Shown one piece after another: positions 1 to 11,260 of a stretch of DNA of 64,000 nt. Within the stretch, counting starts at the first letter, position 1. Every line of letters starts with the position of its first letter. A program made the position numbers and the translations under genes. The stretch is from Selaginella moellendorffii (lineage: Eukaryota > Streptophyta > Lycopodiopsida > Selaginellales > Selaginellaceae). The notes under the pieces were generated by a model that was given only the letters and a program-made list of their open reading frames with translations, did no database searches and had not been told where the DNA came from. Location of the stretch: contig NW_003314357.1 of NCBI RefSeq assembly GCF_000143415.4, forward strand, positions 455,795-519,794, given 5' to 3'.

Positions 1-2114
1 TCTTGGATGTGTGAATCTCGAGAGGGGAAGTTGCAATAAAAAATTGACTCCATCCTTGAATTGAAACGGACCTGTCCATACGAGTTCATCCATGGAAATT
101 TGTTTCCAGACCAAGTTGTGAATGAGCAAGAGTGCCCCTTCGTCTTCAAAATGTCTACCATGGGCCCTGCCTCTGGCGTAGATCTTGTCTCCCAAATGGA
201 CATGTTTGGGTCCAGTAACCTTGCAAATGCATGGGTACATTTTGACCATATGGAGCATGTATCTGGTTGGACAACCATGGGAACTCATGTGTATGATCCA
301 AGGTAATTTTTATTCTCATTATATTGAAATTGTTATAATATTTATGTTTTCATAGGCTACGTTGTAACTTAACAATTGCGACAGCAAAGTTTAAAGTACA
401 AGACCAGACAGCACAGGAAATATTTTGGAAGTCCCTCTCTGATATTGTCCTAAAGCGGACTAGTAAGCCTGCAAACTTTCGTGGTTTCATGGCAGATGGG
501 GCTGGTGCAAACTGGAATGGTATCCGAGCAGTTTTTGGGAATGGTCAACCATTGGAAGGTCGTGAGAGGACTTGTGAGTTCCATTGGGCTCAAAGCCTAA
601 ACCAGCACTACCACCTTATCAAGCCAGAGTTTCAATCAATATTTAAGGAGTTGTGCAAACAATGGCAAGTTGCACCTTCTGAAGAAGAACATGAGGCAAA
701 AGCAAATGAGATCCGAATGTGGTGGCGTGAAGATGGCCATACAGACATCAGTTGCCTACCACAACTTGAGTCATAGTTAGGATGGTGGGAAGTTAGGATG
801 TTCCAATGGGGACATCACTCTTTTTAGGTTGGTTTATATTTTTTCTTCTCCTTTTATTACCTTTTAATATTGCTTTTTCCATTAGGATCAACCACTTGAG
901 GACCTCGCATACACCCCAACTATGAATCTTTCCGAAAGTAAGCATTAGAGTTGGTGTTCCTCTGAGGCAGGGAAAGGGAAGATAAGTCTATACGAAGCCT
1001 ATCTATCAAATTTGATACATGCTATAGAGCAATCTTCAAAAGCACTGGCATTTGAGGAAGGAAGATACATGGGAACAGGGCTTTCTGTTGAGATGTTACA
1101 TGATAGGATGAAGAGAAAATTAACTCCACCCACCCAAACAATAGCAACTGTAGTTGAGGAAGTGGTCTGTGGCACATCTATAGAGTACACTCCCCGAGTT
1201 TCTATTGGTGATATGAAAACTGTCCGCTCAAAGCGTCGTTTTTCCTTTGCTGGGGAAGATGTTGGTACGGACCTTGGAGCAAAAAGCTCTCACAGGCCTG
1301 ATATCGAGTACCATTCTGCTCCAAGACACCACTCTCAGACCAAGCCACCTCAAGTGGCTGATGAAGAGAGTGCATTGCAACAGGTTGAAATTACTTACCG
1401 TAGCATAGAGCCGAAGCAATGGGCAATCCGACATGTGCCAGCAAAATCAAATGTAAGGTGTGTGGGGATGCTTCCGAGGGGCAAGTGTTGGGCCTGGATT
1501 CATGGTGAAAAATCTGCTTCTGTTCCAGCCCCATGTTTCTATGGGGAACGAAAGCAAGCAGGATTTTCAAAATGGTGCTGGCTATATTGTTGCAACACCG
1601 ATGCCAACCATACGAAGTGGCTTGAAGACACTATAATGACTAAACCTGATGCAGTACCTAAAGAATGGCCGGTTGCTAATGGGGTCGCGCTCACCTCAGA
1701 TGAGATTGAAACCTTGAGAAATTTGGTTTTAATCTTGAGAGGAGAGTTGGAGACATGAGTGACAGGAGCAGGACTATTCCTATAGAGATGCACAGGAGGC
1801 CAGCACGAAAAGGTAAGGCAGTTAAATTTATTGGTACCGTCTCCAAGCAGAAGCAAGGTAAAATAAACTTGGCTCAAACACTTGAGTGTGAGATTCTCTC
1901 TATGAAGTACATCACTGCGCTTGCAAAGGAGTACACAGTCAAAACAGAAGGTGGAGAGTACACAATTGCCATTCACGACTTTCCTTCTTGCACATGTCCA
2001 GACTTTATGAAGCGCGAGGAACATGGGAAGGCATATGCTCCTTGCAAGCATATGTACTACATTTTCATCAACATCTTGCACCAGGATCCTAAAGTGAATA
2101 TTCATATACACTAA
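1..2114 (+). pseudogene. Decayed MULE-like transposase gene with C-terminal SWIM zinc finger
   Basis: Reading frames on the plus strand resemble a Mutator-like (MULE) transposase. A first segment (about 61-302) ends in SGWTTMGTHVYDPR. A GT-AG intron (about 303-354) follows, and a second segment (355-776) carries FMADGAGANWNGIRAVFG and CEFHWAQ, in the style of the transposase core. A third segment (about 1,012-1,757) is Cys/Trp-rich near its end. The last segment (1,755-2,114) holds a SWIM finger, CTC followed by CKHMYYIF. SWIM domains commonly follow MULE transposase cores and bind DNA or protein. The gene is broken: stops lie between segments, and a one-base deletion near 1,712 shifts the frame, as shown by the relic copy at 53,595-54,100. 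The 5' end lies outside the window. Family assignment is by motif only; a domesticated FAR1-like gene is less likely given the breaks. Confidence 0.6.
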
Positions 2115-2253
2115 GCAAGCCTTACTATTGCTGAGTTGCAGAAAACTTTTGGAGCTAATTAGATTTCTCTAACACTATCGATATTTATTCTCTATCAATA
2201 AAACTTATTATACTTTATATAATTAATAAAAATATGCTTATTCATTTCACTTT

Positions 2254-2706
2254 TCATTTTATATGCTTCTGAGTGTTCTTCTCGCAATACTGCCCATAGT
2301 ACTCGTGTGTCTCCATTTCTGTCTTTACCATCTCAAAAAAGATTTCATGGTAGTCTTTTGGGTGCGTGATGTTGCAGTGTGTCACAAGATCATATATACC
2401 ATCATACTGATCATTGCCATTGTTTCCACAAGATGCTAGAAAACATATAGGGCACTTCTTGAAAGTGGCAGAATTGCACTTTTCTAAAACTAGTAAGAGG
2501 GCATTCTTTTTCACCCAATTTGTTATACCCTCTATCATTGCATTTATTTCTAACTCATGATCACTATCCTCACTATCCTCTCTTTCATTCTCTTGTGTGA
2601 TTTGGTTATGCTGTGCAATGGGATAGTTATTGCATCTCCTAGCCCTTGAACCCTGGGAAGAAAGATTGTGAGAATTAAAATTACCAACACTAGAACCCAT
2701 AGACAT
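2254..2706 (-). CDS. Hypothetical 150-aa protein with possible zinc finger, transposon-associated
   Basis: An intact ATG-to-stop frame of 150 residues lies on the strand opposite the SWIM transposase relic, 139 bp beyond it. I do not recognise the family. The N-terminus is Ser/Asn-rich, and residues ~40-52 are acidic (Glu/Asp/Ser). A CPIC pair followed later by THCNITHPKDYH suggests a C2H2-like zinc-binding unit. The C-terminus is charged. It could be an accessory gene of the adjacent transposon or a short host gene fragment. No promoter or partner is visible, and expression is unproven. Confidence 0.35.
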   Translation of the reverse strand: MSMGSSVGNFNSHNLSSQGSRARRCNNYPIAQHNQITQENEREDSEDSDHELEINAMIEGITNWVKKNALLLVLEKCNSATFKKCPICFLASCGNNGNDQYDGIYDLVTHCNITHPKDYHEIFFEMVKTEMETHEYYGQYCEKNTQKHIK

Positions 2707-3430
2707 TTGTGGGTGTATTTCCTTTTTTTCGAATGAAAGTGTGAATGAAGATTTATAAATTCTAGACAGTATGCTACGACAAACCCCTCAAGAATGTATT
2801 CTACAAAGAACCCAGTCTTTCTTTTATATGCAATAAGCTTACATCAATGGTTATTTTTTTTCCTTTCAAACGGTTATATGGCTTTACATAGAATCTTATT
2901 TCAAATTTAATAATTTTTTAATTCTGACAAACCTAACATTTACTAGCCAGAAAGCATAGAGTACAAATTTAAAGAAGTGACAAGAATACTCTTTTTGCAA
3001 ACATTTTATTTTATGTTCTAACAAATGTCCCTATCATTGCATGTAGTAAATATTTAAATTATTAGAACAAAAAGTGTTCTTTAGAACATTTTTATCTATA
3101 TAATATATAGAGAGTTATTAAATTATTAGGTTCGCCATAACCTTAAAATTTTAAAATTTATAATGTTTGTACTAAATTACAATTGAAAATTGAGCTTAAC
3201 TCGTGAGCTCAAGTATGGTCTGTGCCCCAGGAGAATGGCAGCTACAACACTCCAAAGTTGCTAGAGCTTAAATGGGACCTTGAGGTGGCTCTAGTGTCAT
3301 GCCAAGATGAAAATAACATGATTAACTTTTGTGAATCATTTTAATGGCAAAGAGCTTATATGGCATGATAGTTCATGGGAGAATGAAGTAGAGGCACTCC
3401 ACTTCTCTCTAAAAGTGACAATCTTCTAAG
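2707..3430. other. AT-rich intergenic stretch, nothing recognised
   Basis: AT-rich sequence with no frame or repeat I can name. From about 3,200 the composition becomes less AT-rich as the helicase relic begins, but stops break all frames. Confidence 0.5.
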
Positions 3431-3800
3431 GGCCATGAAAGCTTTTGTTTCAGATGGTGATATTGAAGGCGGATGCACAGGAGTTGGAATCATAGCACCT
3501 TACAGTGCTCAGGTACTAAATAGATTTTAGATTGGAAACCTTTGGACATGAAAATGAGTGACACCAGGTCAAACTTCTGCAAGACCTCTTTTGTACGGAG
3601 TTGGAAATAAAATCCGTGGATGAGTTTCAAGGTAGACAGTCCTCAAAATTTGGCTTACACTCTTGTTTCTCTAGGTCATTGTCATATGCACTGTCCATTC
3701 CAACGATCATGGTGCCTTGGGATTTGTTGCAAATCCTTGACAGATGAACGTTGCTATAACACAAGCAAGGCGAGGGCTTATCGGTAGGCAATACATCGAT
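3430..3800 (+). pseudogene. Relic of UPF1-like superfamily 1 RNA helicase
   Basis: Three short reading-frame pieces match the ordered C-terminal helicase motifs of UPF1/SMG2-type (AAA_12) SF1 helicases. The first is GVGIIAPYSAQV near 3,488-3,522 (family style GVITPYxxQ). The second is ELEIKSVDEFQGRQ near 3,600-3,640 (motif V). The third is GALGFVANP, an in-frame TGA, then QMNVAITQARRGLI near 3,710-3,785 (motif VI, NVALTRARxGL). Motif VI has Gln in place of the usual Arg, the frame holds a stop, and the ATP-binding N-terminal half is absent. It is therefore a non-functional fragment. Whether it came from a host gene or was captured by a transposon cannot be told here. Confidence 0.65.
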
Positions 3801-4318
3801 ACTAGAGTCGATCTGTCACTGAAATCTATGGCTCAAGGAGATAAGGAATCAAGGAATGTTTTCTCCGCTCTCTCGTTGAGGTATACGTTACGCTTAGCAA
3901 CTTCCAAATGTCGAAGTTTTTATCACATTGCTTGCTTGCTTGTTGATTCTAACAGAAAAAAAATGATTGAAAGAATGAGTGAAAGAGTGGCATTAGTCAG
4001 TCATAGAAATCTCAAAAGTCCCAAAGGCTGTCCTCTGTTAATTCGTGCCTGCCCATTCCCTTGTCAGTCTCAGTCCAGAAGTGTAGTGCAAATATTGAGA
4101 TTGCTGCTGTCAGTCAAACTCTAAATTGTGTCTGATGCTGCACCAGCAGTGACGTTCCTTACAAAGCTTTGGAAATATCTGTGTAGCTGTGGGAAGAGGC
4201 TCTGGAAATGCTTAATTAGAAACTTGAGGAGATTAGAACCTTGCAGGGGCTTAGGAAAACTTCCTGGCAGAGAGTAGAGTTTTAAACCTTTTGGATGACA
4301 AAAACAAAGTACCTTGAG
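3801..4318. other. Stretch between helicase relic and element A
   Basis: A plus-strand open frame continues from the helicase relic to 4,124 without family resemblance. The rest is unremarkable. The last five bases (TTGAG, 4,314-4,318) are the left target-site duplication of element A. Confidence 0.4.
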
Positions 4319-4613
4319 TGTTAGGATCCTATCCCTTACACCCTAAACCAACTGGCTAAAGGGGTGATCACTTGATTGTAGAGCCTTTTCCTTATCCTAT
4401 TATCAGAGATCTAGTCACCCTAGACTATGCTATGCCACCTCTTGAGTTTCCTCACCACCCAACCACCCCCGAGCTACCTCAAAAGCTCCACTGCGCCGCC
4501 GCTCCACTGTGAGCCCTAGGGTAGGTTAAGTCCCTTACCCTAACATGCCTTAATATACCCTTGAGCCTCCCTTTGACCGACGTTGACCACGTAGTCAAAG
4601 CTGGCACCTAACA
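4319..4613 (-). repeat. 3' LTR of element A (295 bp)
   Basis: It begins TGTTAGGATCC and ends GCACCTAACA on the plus strand, with TG...CA inverted termini. On the element's sense strand it holds a TATA-like GGGTATATTAAGG, a plausible promoter core. It shares its two ends with the 104-bp partner at 9,052 but keeps about 190 bp in the middle that the partner lacks. Confidence 0.88.
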
Positions 4614-4632
4614 ATTCTTCCCCCCCAACAAA
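4614..4632 (-). other. Polypurine tract of element A
   Basis: Immediately inside the 3' LTR the sense strand reads TTGGGGGGGAAGAAT, a purine run in the position where plus-strand DNA synthesis is primed. The fragment copy near 24,421 keeps the same run. Confidence 0.75.
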
Positions 4633-4687
4633 GTCCTTGTCCCAAGGACGAGTTGTACCGGTGATCACCCTTTCTGGGGAACCCTGC

Positions 4688-7600
4688 TTAAGCTCCTGGT
4701 CCATCTTCCACAGCCATATACATCAAGGAGGCATTGGGCCCGTCACTCCGAGATAGTACACCTTTCAACTGGCTGACATAAAATACTGGATGAATTTTCA
4801 CCCCAGCTGGCAGCCGCACCCGATAAGCCTCTTTACCAATGCGCTCCAGCACTTCATATGGACCAGCATATCGATGGGAAAGTTTATCACTCTTCCCTGT
4901 CCGTAAAGGCACCAAGGTGTTCTGCCGCTCACTTGACGGAAAGATCACTCGTACAAAGACGAGATCACCCACCTTATATTCCCAGAATTGGCGATGCTCA
5001 TTGGCAAACTTCTCCGCTCTATCTTGAGCTGCTTGCAAATTCCGTTTGCACACCACCAAAATCTCATCAAGTTCTGTGGCCAAATCAGTCGCCTCGGAAT
5101 CAAGCTTATCTTGAACGTCCTTGCTCAAATGCAATCCCAACTCCACCGCTGTTCGAGGATGCCTTCCAAACATGGCAAAATAAAGACTTAGATTGGTTCC
5201 ACTGTGTTGGCTATTGTTGTAAGCAAATTGCACCAACGGAAGATATAAATCCCACTGTCCTTGCCTTTAACCAATGCTACAACGTAGCATATCCTCCACC
5301 ACCTGATTCACATGCTCAGTTTGCCCATCCATCTGAGGATGATCTCCACTCGAGAGTTTCAAAGTCACTTGCATAGCCTTTGCAAAGCTTTTCCAAAATC
5401 CACTGGTGAACTTTGAATCTCAATCACGAATGATGTCCTCCAGCAAACCAAAGTCACGAAAAACCTTCTCCAAGTAAACCGCAGCCAAGTCTGAGGTAGT
5501 GACAGTCTTCCAAAGAGCTAACAACCGCACATACTTTGTCAACCGATCCACTATGACCCATACTTGTTCCTTTTGCCTCTGTGTTCGTGGCAAACAAGTG
5601 ATGAAGTCCATAGAGATACTACACCAATGGCTCTGAGGAATAGGTAAAGGTTGCAAAAGTCCCCCCAGCTTCTCCTGTGGTACCTTAACCCGCTGACAAA
5701 GCTCGCATGATTTACAATACTTGAGGATATCAGCCTTCATATTCCTCCAATAAAAGTTGCGCTTAATCAACTCATACATCTTCTTCCCCCCAAAATGACC
5801 GGCCTCTAGACGATCATGATAGTGGAATAAAACTTGAGTAATTAACGCATCCACTCGTGGCAAATATACACGGCCATTGTAGTAGAGAATCCCACCCACC
5901 AATGAGAAAGGGGCTTCCATCTGGTCTCGCAAAGAGGCCACCTCAGCATCCTGAGCCTGAGCATGCTTAACCAACTGCCCAAACTTGCTGACCACCTTAC
6001 TCAAATGATGACAAAATCGTGTTCGTAACGTTGTCACATGACGAATATGAGATAAAGCATCTGCCACCACATTTGATTTTCCCGGACGATGCTCAATAGG
6101 AAACTCCCCAAACTCCATGAGTTTGACCATCTAACGAGCTTGCTTAGTGTTCAACTCCTTCTGTGTGAAAAGATACACAAGTGGTTTGTGATCTGTCAAC
6201 ACCACAAACACTGTACCATAAAGATAGTGCCGCCACGTCCGCAAAGCATGAACAATAGAGAGTAACTCTTGCTCATATGTGGAATAGCGTTGCTCTGCAG
6301 AATTCAAAGTTTGACTCTCATATGCAATATGCTGTCCCTCTTGCATGAGAACTCCTCCCAGTGCATAACCACTCGCATCGCATGTCACCTCGTAAGGTTT
6401 TGATGGATCAGCAATGCGAAGCACTAGAGTCTCACTCAACAATCGCTTCAGTGCCACAAAACTCTCCTCTTGTGGCTTCTTTCACTCGAATGGCACATTC
6501 TTGCGTAACAACTGTGTCAAAGGAATAGCCACCTCTGCAAACTTATGCTGGAAACGTTGGTAGTAACTAGCCATACCAAGAAAACTGCGCAACTTAGCCA
6601 CTGTAATCGGTGTAGACCAGTTTTCCACCATAGCCACCTTCCTTGGATCTGTCTTGACACCCTGAGATGTCATAATATGGCCTAGATATTCCACCTCCGA
6701 CTTTGCAAATTCACATTTGCTCTTCTTTGCATAAAGTTTGCTGTCTCGAAGTAACAAAAGAACCTTGCGCAAATGCACCCTATGCTCCTCCATATTCTTG
6801 CTAAAAACAAGAATATCGTCCAAGAAAATCTCCACAAACTCGTGAAGATAATGCCTAAATACCTCCATCATCAACCGAGTAAATGTGGCTGGTGCATTCG
6901 TCAAACCAAACGGCATAACTGTAAACTCAAAATGTCCGAAGCTTGTGTTGAATGCCGTCTTGGAGATAGATGCATCATCCATTGCAATATGATGATATCC
7001 ACTCCTCAGATCAATCTTGGTAAACACTCATGCTTCACCAAGCTTGTCCAGGATATCATCCACACGTGGCATCGGCATCTTATCCTTCACTATCTTCTTG
7101 TTCAAAGAGCGATAGTCAATACACATTCGCATTGAACTGTCCTTCTTCTTCACAAGCAAGACAGGAGCACCAAATGGAAACTTATTTGGCTGAATAAATC
7201 CAAACTCAAATAACTCCTTGACTTGTAGTTGAACTTCTTGCTCCTCCGCATAACTTAACCGAAATGGACGCCGGTAAATTGGTCGCGTCCCCGGCTCCAA
7301 TGTAATCCCATGCTCCACACCTCGTAACGGAGGCAATCCATGAGGAAGTTCAAATGGAAAAACATCAGAAAACTCATCCAGTATATCCCGTACTACTGCT
7401 TCTCCCCCACACGTGCCTTGGTCCCCCAAGTCACGAACAAACAGCAAGTAACTCGAAAGTGCTTTTCCATTACGACAAGCCCGCTTCAAAGATGTAGCAG
7501 AGAGCATAACAACTGGGGGTTGAACGCCCTTGCCAAACCACACATCTTTAACTCCACCATACTCCAGCGAGATACGCTTAATACTCCACTTTATCTCTGG

Positions 7601-9027
7601 AAACCATGGCATCCCAAGGATGAGATCCACACGATGGATATCCGCGAGATAAAAAGTCTCCAAAGTGTGGTTTTGCTAACCAACACTTCCAGCCCCTCGA
7701 CACAAGCATCGAAATGCTGAGTAGAGGTAGCTGCACCTTCCACTGTGTATGGAAGAACTCCGCGTGTGTTCAAGCCATGCTCCGCAACAAATTTTGCCGA
7801 AACAAAGTTGTCATCGCTCCCACTATCCAGTAAAATCCGCACTGGATCGCCACGGAACACGCCCTCCAGCATTAAAGCTGATTCACGCGTATCCTCGAGC
7901 TCCATCTTGTTCCACACATAGTTGAGTTGACGAGCAACGATCGAAAGTCGCTTCCTCCGACCAGAATGGTCGTTCTCCTCATCCTCACGCTACAAAGTTT
8001 GCAACTTTTTAGTATCTGACTTACCGTGAGAAGAAGATTGGCCATTCTTCTTGTCCTGCTGCTTGTTCTGCAACTGCGGACAATCAGCCTTGTAGTGTCC
8101 AAGTTCGCTGCAATGATGACAACCCTGTCTATAATTCTTCACAAAGAACTTCTGCTTCTTGGACCCCTTTGCATCTGAAGTAGTCACCACTGACTTCAAC
8201 TTGTGATGCTTGTTCCCATCCTTGTGTCCACGGCGATCATCACGACGATTCTTGACAGAAGAACTCCACGAACGCTTGCAAGACTTGTGCTTGTCATTGT
8301 TAAGTCGATGAGCTGCATCAAAGAGCTCCTCCAAACTCTTTGTAAGCTGAGAATGACGCAAGTGTTGCCGCATGCTCTCACTATGTAGGCCATCAATGAA
8401 GTAGGACTTGTTCTAATCTGGATCCTTCATTGGAACACGACTAATCAAGCGAGTAAGCTTCTCAATATAGTCCCCGAGCGTCATTTTCCCTTGCTGGAAA
8501 TGTCGAAGTTCCGTATGAGCATTCTCCACATCGTAATGAGGGGCAAAACATAAACGGAAAGCAGCCTCAAATTCATCCATGGTAGACACTAGTGGTTTCT
8601 TATCCGCAACACGGGACTCCTCAAGCCAATTCCACCATCGAAGACCCGCATCACGCAAAACCATCGGAATAGCCACTAAAGCCTATGCATCTGGAGTTCC
8701 TCTAGCAGCCAAGAACTTCTTCACATTGGCTAGCCAAGCGAGACACTCATCCACACCACCATCACCAGAAAAAGTTGGAATCTTGAGTCAATCTACCAAA
8801 GAAGGCTTACTTGGAGCGCTACCTTGTCCAGCCTCGAGTGCCTCAACACGCCCACGCATGGTATCTATCATGCCATACATCTCGTCTTGCATCTCTTGCT
8901 GATTTTTATTAAGGGCTCACAGCTCATGAACCACATCTTGAATAGTCCAATTCTCCACAGCTTCGTCGGCACCATTGTCAGCACCACCATCGATAATAGG
9001 ATTCCAACGTTCAGCTTGGTCGGCCAT
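4688..9027 (-). pseudogene. Element A gag-pol polyprotein gene, interrupted by stops
   Basis: The frame starts with an ATG at 9,027, 24 bp after the LTR. Gag includes RDAGLRWWNWLEE (~8,650) and a canonical CX2CX4HX4C knuckle (8,121-8,080). Protease has LLDSGSD at ~7,830 and ILGMPWF. RT has [28 protein letters not shown] and an FLDD active site where YxDD is usual. RNase H keeps CDAS, YEQELL and TDHKPL. Integrase has an HHCC finger (CELC near 5,700), SMDF, and a C-terminal GPY-type module with HPVFYVSQLK (~4,790). There is no chromodomain. In-frame stops occur in gag and near 5,420, 6,131, 6,482 and 7,028; two clearly look like C-to-T/G-to-A changes (Arg to TGA in the integrase, Trp to TGA at 6,482). 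No intact product is expected. Confidence 0.9.
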
Positions 9028-9035
9028 CGCAACCA

Positions 9036-9051
9036 ACTCCTTTGATACCAA
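9036..9051 (-). other. Primer-binding site of element A (tRNA-iMet type)
   Basis: On the sense strand TTGGTATCAAAGG follows the 5' LTR directly. It matches the usual TGGTATCAGAG site for initiator-methionine tRNA with one change, so reverse transcription would be tRNA-primed. Confidence 0.8.
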
Positions 9052-9155
9052 TGTTAGGATCCTATCCCTTACACCCTAAACCAATTGGCTAAAGGGGTGA
9101 TCACTTGATTGTAGAGCCCTTTCCTTATCCTATTATCCTGACCTGGTGCCTAACA
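9052..9155 (-). repeat. 5' LTR of element A (104 bp, internally deleted)
   Basis: Same termini as the 295-bp LTR, but the central ~190 bp are missing: the sequence jumps from CCTATTATC to CTGACCTGGTGCC. The region carrying the TATA-like motif is lost, so this copy of the promoter is probably dead. Confidence 0.85.
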
Positions 9156-10560
9156 TTGAGTGCATTGCATAAAGTCCCATCTCAGCTCCTCAAAACAGGA
9201 GGACATTGTGTGCATCATCATTTCCCAGTCACAACTTTCAGGCTAGAAATGCTGTCGAAAGCTGCAACGCCCAGGGCGCATTTGGAATTCAAGGAACTTC
9301 TAGTGGTCGCTGACGTGAAAACCGTAGATCCTGTCCTGGATGTCATTCACGCTGGGCGTACTTGGAGAATGCAGATACGGGATTCTGGGAAATCACCAAA
9401 GATGATGAATTTGGAGACTGCTGGCAGCCGAAGGCCTGCAACATCCCGAAGGTTTGCGACTTTCTGGTTGCCTTCTTCTTTGGGATGCAAAGAATGCTGC
9501 CGTCAGCTACCCCTGTAAGTTTTGTGATAATGGCTTAGTTTCTTATTTTTGCTTTCAGGTTCTTCTGTTATCAGAAAAGTGCTAGAGAGTGGAGAGGAGC
9601 AGGAAAAATGGGCATTATTGAAAACGTACTCCTTTCTCGTTGAAGACGAGTACCGGAGGTGGGCTCTAAACGTTTGGACAGTCATCTCATATCCTTGGAC
9701 TTTTATTGCAGCGAATTGGCGAAACACAACTCTGATCAGGATCGGAGACTCCGGCAGTTCAAAATGGAGTTTAACCCTAAACCAAAAGACTCGCACTCAG
9801 CACTAAAAGAGTCATTTTGTGGTTTCATAGACAGTGACTCCATTCTCAGTGTAGGCAGGGTCGTCGATTACAATTCTACAATCTCTTTCTTCGCTCTCTG
9901 GATCATCTGGAGCTCCGATAGTAAGTTTGTCATTTGACTTGGCTCTTGATGAATTTTTTTTCTTTTTATTACAGTTCCTTTTAAAACCGGGGTTGGGCAC
10001 CTCTAAACGTAATCTTGCATTTCTCTTTTTCTGTGTTAATGAGGTATTTTTGACAGCCGGCAAATTACGATCTGGCAACTTCAACGGATAATCCAACCTT
10101 TGTTCTCCAATACTTGTCCGTAGTTCTAGGCACTTTGCCATTGCCGTCACATAGTTACTGGAATGGAGGTTGCGTGTTTTTGAGCGTTGGCTGGTAAGTG
10201 AAAAGTGTGTTTGATAAAGGTACCTGTCTCATATATCTCATTCAGGCACGACACCTTGGAGTTCTAAGAGGCGTTGCAAACAGCCATGAACAGAGGGCTT
10301 GGCTTTCTCACATTGAGGATTTCAAAAGAAGACTGGACCTTAATGTTGTCACAGCTGGGTAGAGTTGCTAGCAATAAAGGCACTGTGCCAAGTACTTCCT
10401 CATAACTGGCAGGTCCTTGCCTCTTTTGGCTGGTTAATCATCGAATTTGACTCTGCCGTTTGGTTATATTCCATAACCGGCCAAGCAGTCAAGTAACAAA
10501 TGCCCAAGATATGGAAGTCTCTTGTACTATACCTTTTGAGGAGAAACTCAAGTGAGCGTC
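9156..10560 (+). other. Unidentified exon-like region right of element A
   Basis: Several plus-strand stretches look coding, with splice-like borders, but I cannot join them into one gene. Examples are WAYLENADTGFWEITKDD to FGMQRMLPSATP ending at a GTAAGT near 9,512; SSVIRKVLESGEEQEKW near 9,560; and, after an AG near 10,158, LLEWRLRVFERWL, a GTAAGT donor (~10,194), then a CAG acceptor (~10,245) and ARHLGVLRGVANSHEQ to a stop at ~10,362. Either a host gene or an older transposon gene, possibly decayed. No domain recognised. Confidence 0.3.
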
Positions 10561-11260
10561 CAGCCCTGGTTCCTGTTTTCCTGCTAGTTTAAAACAACCG
10601 GATGCTCACTGAGGTTGGCTCCTGCATGAGGTGTATTGGTGTTTGCCAACTGCTGAAGTTCCTGCCGTATGTCGACATCCCGAGTTCCTGTATGGTATCC
10701 AGGAACATTGTCTCCTCCTTGTCTTTCAAAAAGTCATAAACTTCAGCTTCCTTAGGTGCTGGTGGAGGGTCTATACTCCGTGCAGAGGTACTGACCATAC
10801 AGCATCTCATACCCTCCATCTTCCGCCATATCCAGAATGATGAAGTTCAATAGGAAGGTACAACCTGCTATGATCACCAGTATCAGACGTCTGATTCCCC
10901 TGGGTTTGACTCGGTTCTGATCCGTCATGCAAACCATGAAGGGTGCTGCTTCTAATCCTCGGAACTAGATGTTTGAAGAGGTTCGTTGTCATGATGCAAA
11001 CACTTGATCCTCCATCCAAGATCACGATCCATACATTGGTGTTCCTGATGCGTGATGGCTGCTACTTCATCCACGAAGTCAACGGCCGTGGTAATCAGCA
11101 CTCCAACATTTGGTAGTGGATCACATCTCCATTCCATCTTCACATATGTGAGACAGTTCCTTCCTTGTCTTTGCACATGTCTCTTTGTTTTCACAGGTTC
11201 ACACAAGTCTCCATGATCTACAACTATGCCACCCCTCCAGATGTGGACAGCACCCATTTG
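10561..11260 (-). pseudogene. Relic of LTR-retrotransposon gag-pol with retropepsin
   Basis: Minus-strand frames hold VILDGGSSVCIMTTNLFKHL near 11,020-10,960, then PFMVCMTDQNRVKPRGIRRL and FIILDMAEDGGYEMLYG. This is the order of a retroviral-type aspartic protease: catalytic D-G-G/S loop, flap-side ADQ/TDQ segment, and MLxG near the end. The pieces lie in different frames and stops intervene. No RT was found. It differs from elements A and B in using DGGSS rather than DSG. Confidence 0.5.

Larger units (their letters stand above)
4319..9155 (-). mobile_element. Element A: full-length Ty3/gypsy LTR retrotransposon, mutated
   Basis: This is a complete minus-strand element of 4,837 bp, bounded by TGTTAGG...CCTAACA LTRs and flanked by a 5-bp direct duplication TTGAG (4,314-4,318 and 9,156-9,160). 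The 5' LTR is at the high-coordinate end. A primer-binding site reading TTGGTATCAAAGG (initiator-Met tRNA type) follows it, and a G-rich polypurine tract precedes the 3' LTR. The internal order is gag, CCHC knuckle, protease, reverse transcriptase, RNase H, integrase, the Ty3/gypsy order. Several in-frame stops show it is no longer autonomous. The two LTRs differ in length (104 versus 295 bp). Confidence 0.92.
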
